Shown here one piece after another: positions 60,214-64,000 of a stretch of 64,000 bases of DNA. The stretch spans positions 42,425 to 106,424 of the forward strand of contig CAZJVJ010000005.1 of the NCBI GenBank assembly GCA_964549635.1. The letters are read 5' to 3'. The notes under the pieces are model-generated. The model searched no databases, had not been told where the DNA came from, and worked only from the letters and a program-made list of their open reading frames with translations. The position numbers and the translations under genes were made by a program. The first letter of the stretch is position 1; each line of letters opens with the position of its first letter. The DNA is from VGNY01 sp964549635 (GTDB taxonomy: Bacteria; Chloroflexota; Dehalococcoidia; GIF9; UBA5629).

Positions 60214-60684
60214 CTAGCAGGGCTTGAAGTACTTTATATCTAGGATAGAGCCAGTTCGTTCTGCTTTAGGCTTAAATACTGCTTCCACTGGTATACCTAT
60301 TTTTACTTTTTCTGGCTTAATCTCATCCAAAAAGTGAACTAGTCCGCCGTGTATACCATCAAATTGAACGAAAGCTAAAATGACTGGCTTGTCTAATTTT
60401 GCACCATCTAAATCTATGTAGCTGATAGTGTAAGTATGTACAGTGCCTTGGTTCTTTACCGCTAACCAGTCTTCCATCTGACTAAAGCAGCGTTCGCAGA
60501 ATAGACTCGGTGGAAGATAAACGAGGTTGCATTTTGGGCACTTTGTTGCAAAGAGCTTTCCATTGTCCTTAATTTCACGGAAAAATCTTTCTCCGGCAAT
60601 GCCCGCTGTGTATAAGTACCACAAAGGTAGTTCATTCCGTATCGGTTTAGTTTGGTCTATTTGGGAAACCTTCTCTAACGGCAT
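60214..60684 (-). CDS. DUF35 (Zn-ribbon OB-fold) acyl-CoA-associated protein
   Basis: 156 residues: N-terminal helix, zinc ribbon CPKCNLVYLPPSLFCERC and an OB-fold (GTVHTYTISYIDLDGAKLDKPVILAFVQFDG, KVKIGIPVEAVFKP). DUF35 proteins partner thiolases, HMG-CoA synthases or aldolases and help in CoA-thioester transfer. It begins 1 bp after the preceding DUF35 gene stop, and both probably belong to the thiolases encoded upstream. Confidence 0.9.
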   Translation of the reverse strand: MPLEKVSQIDQTKPIRNELPLWYLYTAGIAGERFFREIKDNGKLFATKCPKCNLVYLPPSLFCERCFSQMEDWLAVKNQGTVHTYTISYIDLDGAKLDKPVILAFVQFDGIHGGLVHFLDEIKPEKVKIGIPVEAVFKPKAERTGSILDIKYFKPC

Positions 60685-60685
60685 C

Positions 60686-61222
60686 TTACCTTCCCTCCTT
60701 TAATGGTTTGAAGTATTTGATGTCAGTTATATCCCCTGTACGCTCTTTAGGTGGTTTCCACACTGCTTTTACTCTCATGCCAATTTTCACATCTTTCGGG
60801 TCAACTTCGCCCAACAAGTGCAAAATGCCCATCCCCATGGTCTCTATGCGGGTTGTACCATCAATTTCGATTACCGCAGGCAAGAAAGGCTCTTTGACTC
60901 TGTCTGCCTTCCAGTCAATGTAAGCTATGGAAAACGTGTTAACGGTTCCGGTATCTTTTAAGTATACCCAACCATCCATTGGTCTGAAACACCATTCGCA
61001 AGAGATGCGCGGTGGTACGACTATGCGGTGGCATTTTTTGCATTCTGACCCGATTAGTCTTCCCTTTTTCAGTTCTAGGAAGTACCGTCCGTATGCTATA
61101 CCACTGTCCCAAGCGTATTTTAGGTTGGGGTGCCATGTAGTAGCGAGAACATTACCGTTCTTGATATCGACATCGTGTTTAATGGCGGTCGTTGTTTGGA
61201 ATGCCATTGTTTTCTTGATCAT
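60686..61222 (-). CDS. DUF35 (Zn-ribbon OB-fold) acyl-CoA-associated protein
   Basis: 178 residues with zinc ribbon CKKCHRIVVPPRISCEWC and OB-fold (GTVNTFSIAYIDWKADRVKEP, DVKIGMRVKAVWKP). Related in sequence to the adjacent DUF35 protein, so a tandem duplication. AAGGAGGAG precedes the ATG; 11 bp separate it from the upstream thiolase gene. Two DUF35 proteins for two thiolase-like proteins suggests dedicated pairs. Confidence 0.9.
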   Translation of the reverse strand: MIKKTMAFQTTTAIKHDVDIKNGNVLATTWHPNLKYAWDSGIAYGRYFLELKKGRLIGSECKKCHRIVVPPRISCEWCFRPMDGWVYLKDTGTVNTFSIAYIDWKADRVKEPFLPAVIEIDGTTRIETMGMGILHLLGEVDPKDVKIGMRVKAVWKPPKERTGDITDIKYFKPLKEGR

Positions 61223-61233
61223 TTTTCTCCTCC

Positions 61234-62397
61234 TTAAATTCCCAAAATTATTACTGTGCTTACTTGCATCCAGTCACCCCACGCTTGAGCCAGCCCTCGC
61301 CTCGGTTTACCCGGGACCTGTCTTTTTCCCGCTTCACCACGCAATTGCCAGAACAGCTCGCACACCTTCATGCCTGCTGCTGCAGCGATAGGATTACCTA
61401 CTCCCAATAAGCCACCAGAAGGACAAGAGGGTAGATCCCCATCGCGGTTAAACACACCGTCAACAAGAAGCTTGGGGGCTTCACCTTTATCACAAATAAG
61501 CAGACCTTCGATGTGGTGAAGCTCTTTATAATCAAAGGGATCATAAGGCTCAATGATGTTTATTTCCTTTCGCGGCTCCTTAATTCCCGCCATGGCATAA
61601 GCCATTCGTGCGGAGGCCTCAACATACTTTGGATAGTAAAGGTCACGGTTAGGCATATGCATAGAGTCTTCGCTCCAGCCTACACCCTCGACCCAGACCG
61701 GCTTATCGGTAATTCTTTTGGCTACATTCTCTGAGGCCATAACCCATGCTGCCGCGCCATCACTTGTGGCACTAATATCCAGCCGTTTTACAGGCCAAGC
61801 CATTACCTCAGAATTCAGAACGTCTTCTACTGTCAGGTCTGCTGCCAGTTGAGCACAGGGATGGTCTAGTGCATTTCTCTTATTCTTAACTGCCACCAAG
61901 GCAATTTCCCGTTCGGTAATTCCGTGCATGTGCATGTAACGTGCCATCTCCATAGCGAATGTCCAGACCAGATTCACCTGAAGTGGTGTCTCCGTAAATC
62001 GGTCCCAGCACCAGGTAAAAGCTGCTTGAGGGTGCGGTTTGCAAGGGGACATCTTTTCTTCAGTCACCACCAAACATGTGTCAAATAAACCGGAGGCTAT
62101 GTGATACCAACCTTGAATTGCAGTGAAAACTCCAGTTGCACCTCCTAAGAAGCACCTGAAAATGGGTTTTCGCCAGCCGCCAGCACCTGGAGATAAATAC
62201 TCGCCTTTCTGATGAACACCATCAAAGGCATCAGGAGCACTACCTAAGGCTACACAGTCTATATCGTTCAAAGTTAGCCCACAGGAATCGAGGGCTGTCT
62301 TGGCTGCTTTCCAGGCAAGCTCTTGACTTGTCTCCTGAGCTTGATTAACAAACTTGGTCATTCCAGCTCCGACAATAGCTACTCTTCTCATACCCAT
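61234..62397 (-). CDS. Thiolase-fold protein with altered active site (possible Ltp-type lyase)
   Basis: 387 residues of the SCP2-thiolase family. Cys82 (FRCFLGGATG) is near the nucleophile position, but the His of HDCF is Tyr285 (EPYDPFDYKEL) and the His of GHP is Asn335 (GVGNPIAAA). Thiolytic chemistry is thus doubtful. Tyr at the first position recalls Ltp2-type retro-aldolases of steroid side-chain degradation, which also need a DUF35 partner (recall, not verified). AAAGGAG precedes the ATG. Confidence 0.85.
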   Translation of the reverse strand: MGMRRVAIVGAGMTKFVNQAQETSQELAWKAAKTALDSCGLTLNDIDCVALGSAPDAFDGVHQKGEYLSPGAGGWRKPIFRCFLGGATGVFTAIQGWYHIASGLFDTCLVVTEEKMSPCKPHPQAAFTWCWDRFTETPLQVNLVWTFAMEMARYMHMHGITEREIALVAVKNKRNALDHPCAQLAADLTVEDVLNSEVMAWPVKRLDISATSDGAAAWVMASENVAKRITDKPVWVEGVGWSEDSMHMPNRDLYYPKYVEASARMAYAMAGIKEPRKEINIIEPYDPFDYKELHHIEGLLICDKGEAPKLLVDGVFNRDGDLPSCPSGGLLGVGNPIAAAAGMKVCELFWQLRGEAGKRQVPGKPRRGLAQAWGDWMQVSTVIILGI

Positions 62398-62419
62398 TTT
62401 TATCTCCTTTAACTCCTTT

Positions 62420-63574
62420 TTAATCTTCGTTACTAAGAATTACTACAGCGCTGCTGGTGTGCGGAATGCCGCGCCATGCGTGAGCTAATCCCACATTCGC
62501 TTTAGCTAATTGTCTTTTGCCAGCTTCGCCCCGTAGCTGTATTACCACCTCAAGAGCCTTTTGCAGTCCTGTAGCCTCTACTAAACGACCGACTCCAAGG
62601 CTACCACCTGAAACATTTATAGGCAACTCGCCGTCTCTTTGAGTAACTCCTTCCACTGTTAATTTGCCAGCCTCGCCTGGAGAACAAAGGTTTAATGCTT
62701 CCATGTGCTGAAGTTCTTTATATGAAAAGCAGTCATCAATTTCTGCGAAATCTATCTGTTTTCTGGGACACGTTATGTTAGCCTGCTTATAGGCCATTTT
62801 TGCTGCTATTTGAGTCGAAACGGCGCTTCCCCAATCTCTTGTCTGTAGACTGTGGGTATCTGTTGCCCAGCCAACTCCTTTTATCCAGATCGGCTTTTTT
62901 GACAGTGCTTTAGCCCGTTCTTCAGAAGCGAGTACCATAACAATGCACCCATCAGCTGGTGAGCTTATATCCAGTTGGTTCAGAGGGTAGAATACCATCT
63001 CTGAATTTAGGACATCGTCGACTGTTATCCGATCTCCATAAACTGCTATAGGATTGTCAAGGCCATTTGCCTTGTTCTTTACGCTGACCATGGCACATTG
63101 CTCTCTAGTGGTGGCTGATTCGTACATGTAACGATTCATTTCCATCCCGGCGATAAAATAGGGGTTCTGTCTCAAGGGGCGGTTATATATCGGGTCCATA
63201 GCAAAAGCGGCTAGCCAATAGGGAGTAAGCATATTCGAGGTCTTACTGTAAGCTTCTACGGCGACAATATGGCGCTCGCCTGTTAGTATATGCATATAAC
63301 CAATTATTAAGGCCAACAAACTGTCGCCGCATACTGTTTCACTTGGCTTTAGCACCGCTCCTAATTGGTCAGGAATTTGGATGTGAGAAATGGCTCTTCC
63401 TGCCTCGAAGTCCTCTTGTGCGTCCACAAAACAGTCGATGTCGTTTCTGGGGCAGACTCCAGCCTCCTCGTAAGCCTTCACTGCTGCTTCATACATGAGT
63501 TCTTTGTAGGATACGTCCGGTGAGATGCTTCTAAAGCTGGTATGCCCCACTCCAATGATGGCTACTTTTCGCAT
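62420..63574 (-). CDS. Thiolase-fold protein with altered active site
   Basis: 384 residues, similar in length and order to the protein encoded next. Cys82 (ETVCGDSLLALI) is at the nucleophile position, but the HDCF His is Asp280 (AEIDDCFSYKEL) and the GHP motif reads GRL (GVGRLVEATG) with Arg330. It is the first gene of the minus-strand cluster, with ribosome site AAGGAGG and a strong promoter about 150 bp upstream. The reaction is unknown; a pair with the adjacent thiolase and DUF35 proteins is likely. Confidence 0.85.
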   Translation of the reverse strand: MRKVAIIGVGHTSFRSISPDVSYKELMYEAAVKAYEEAGVCPRNDIDCFVDAQEDFEAGRAISHIQIPDQLGAVLKPSETVCGDSLLALIIGYMHILTGERHIVAVEAYSKTSNMLTPYWLAAFAMDPIYNRPLRQNPYFIAGMEMNRYMYESATTREQCAMVSVKNKANGLDNPIAVYGDRITVDDVLNSEMVFYPLNQLDISSPADGCIVMVLASEERAKALSKKPIWIKGVGWATDTHSLQTRDWGSAVSTQIAAKMAYKQANITCPRKQIDFAEIDDCFSYKELQHMEALNLCSPGEAGKLTVEGVTQRDGELPINVSGGSLGVGRLVEATGLQKALEVVIQLRGEAGKRQLAKANVGLAHAWRGIPHTSSAVVILSNED

Positions 63575-63728
63575 TTGTGCCTCCTTGTTTGATGATTAGT
63601 CGTGTAAGTCTGTGCGTTCTAAAAGTTTTGGGATGATCTGAGCCGCTTAATCCGGCATTCTTAAAAAACGCTTTGGATGTATAGTGAGGAATCAGCCCCA
63701 CAGTAAAAACCAACTCCACAGGGGCAAA

Positions 63729-63757
63729 ATTATAGCATCCCACTATTGCTTAGTCAA
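63729..63757 (-). promoter_or_regulatory. Promoter of the thiolase/DUF35 operon
   Basis: On the minus strand TTGACT (63757-63752), a 17-bp spacer and a perfect TATAAT (63734-63729). The best-spaced promoter in the window, and it faces the cluster. Confidence 0.7.
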
Positions 63758-63762
63758 TAGTG
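63741..63762. promoter_or_regulatory. Inverted repeat overlapping the -35 box (candidate operator)
   Basis: Perfect 8-bp half-sites CACTATTG (63741-63748) and CAATAGTG (63755-63762) with a 6-bp spacer. It covers the -35 box and part of the spacer, so a bound protein would block RNA polymerase. No regulator gene is adjacent. Confidence 0.6.
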
Positions 63763-64000
63763 TGTAAGAGACTGTTTAGCAACTTTCTATTAGAAATATT
63801 CAGGTGAGCTGAAAGCTACTTTACTAGAGCAGAAAGCTGGGGGTTCAAATATGGCAAAGATAAGTTGTAAAGAGACTAACATGGACTCCTTGGCAATTTC
63901 CTGTGTCAGCAGAAGGTAGCCAAGAACCACTTCTTAAGAAAACTCGATGGGGGAATTGACCGGAATAGGTTTACCGGTAAGCTCCTTAGATACTACAGAG

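Larger units (their letters stand above)
63575..64000. other. Upstream region of the thiolase/DUF35 cluster
   Basis: 426 bp to the window end. It contains the minus-strand promoter at 63729-63757 with an overlapping inverted repeat, and a leader of about 150 nt. From 63770 to 64000 no gene, tRNA or repeat was recognised. Confidence 0.6.

Noticed and set aside
63790..63870. tRNA-like GGTTCAAAT sequence
   Set aside because: The flanking bases do not form a T-stem or acceptor stem, so no cloverleaf can be drawn.
1..64000. CRISPR arrays, insertion sequences, prophage or plasmid features
   Set aside because: No spaced direct repeats, transposase, terminal inverted repeats, integrase-attachment pair or structural phage genes were seen; the only recombinase is the Xer-like gene.

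Overview
The window looks like chromosomal DNA from an anaerobic bacterium, most likely a Dehalococcoidia-type member of the Chloroflexota. This is an inference from gene content: methylene-tetrahydrofolate reductase of the MetV/MetF type, two different cytoplasmic [NiFe] hydrogenases, NuoF-like flavoproteins fused to a GltD-like domain, thiolase/DUF35 gene sets, beta-oxidation genes and a methylmalonyl-CoA mutase. No rRNA, tRNA, CRISPR array, phage or insertion sequence was recognised. A 100-N scaffold gap at 18011-18110 is flanked by an identical 55-bp sequence on both sides and is almost certainly an assembly join, not missing DNA.

Layout. 1-512: 3' end of an amidase. 694-3347: GAF histidine kinase, two single-domain response regulators and a cyclic-nucleotide-binding protein. 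3771-11564: a likely operon for a formate-dehydrogenase-like iron-sulfur protein lacking the catalytic residues of that family, a NuoE-like subunit, a NuoF::GltD fusion, MetV and MetF. 11616-17107: zinc-ribbon membrane protein, deacetylase-like protein, HdrB-like CCG protein, cupin and a soluble DmsAB-like pair. 17247-30401: housekeeping and hypothetical genes (CDF-like, YhhN, DUF3147, DUF169, ComM, GMC-type oxidoreductase, CinA-Nudix fusion, metallo-beta-lactamase fold, DUF72, UvrC, Xer-like recombinase, Pcm). 30499-33667: orphan HoxU-like protein, GIY-YIG protein, MobB, NifU-like scaffold and Mrp ATPase. 33962-41587 (minus strand): HoxEFUYH-like hydrogenase operon with a second NuoF::GltD fusion. 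42145-46868 (plus): a GltD/ferredoxin protein with an MvhD-MvhG-MvhA-type hydrogenase. 47096-48965: a second kinase/receiver pair, paralogous to the first, whose membrane domain carries a RegB-like GGxxNPF motif. 49379-56667: alpha/beta hydrolase, two hydroxyacyl-CoA dehydrogenase-like proteins, enoyl-CoA hydratase, HypB, HypA, a ferredoxin-like protein and methylmalonyl-CoA mutase. 56820-63574 (minus): MaoC-like protein, three thiolase-fold proteins, an HMG-CoA-synthase-like::DUF35 fusion and two DUF35 proteins.

How it may work together (inference). Acyl-CoA oxidation and thiolase/DUF35 enzymes would release reducing equivalents as NADH. The Nuo/Hyd-like modules would couple NAD(H) and ferredoxin either to H2 (HoxEFUYH, and the Mvh-type complex) or to methylene-tetrahydrofolate reduction or methyl-tetrahydrofolate oxidation (MetVF). 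The most notable signal is that two paralogous three-gene modules (NuoE, NuoF::GltD, NuoG/FDH-like) sit next to two different catalytic heads, MetVF in one case and a [NiFe] hydrogenase in the other. A second theme is the number of enzyme-family members whose usual catalytic residues are replaced (FDH-like, hydroxyacyl-CoA dehydrogenase-like, two thiolases, HMG-CoA synthase-like, MaoC-like, Xer-like), several of them beside an intact paralogue.
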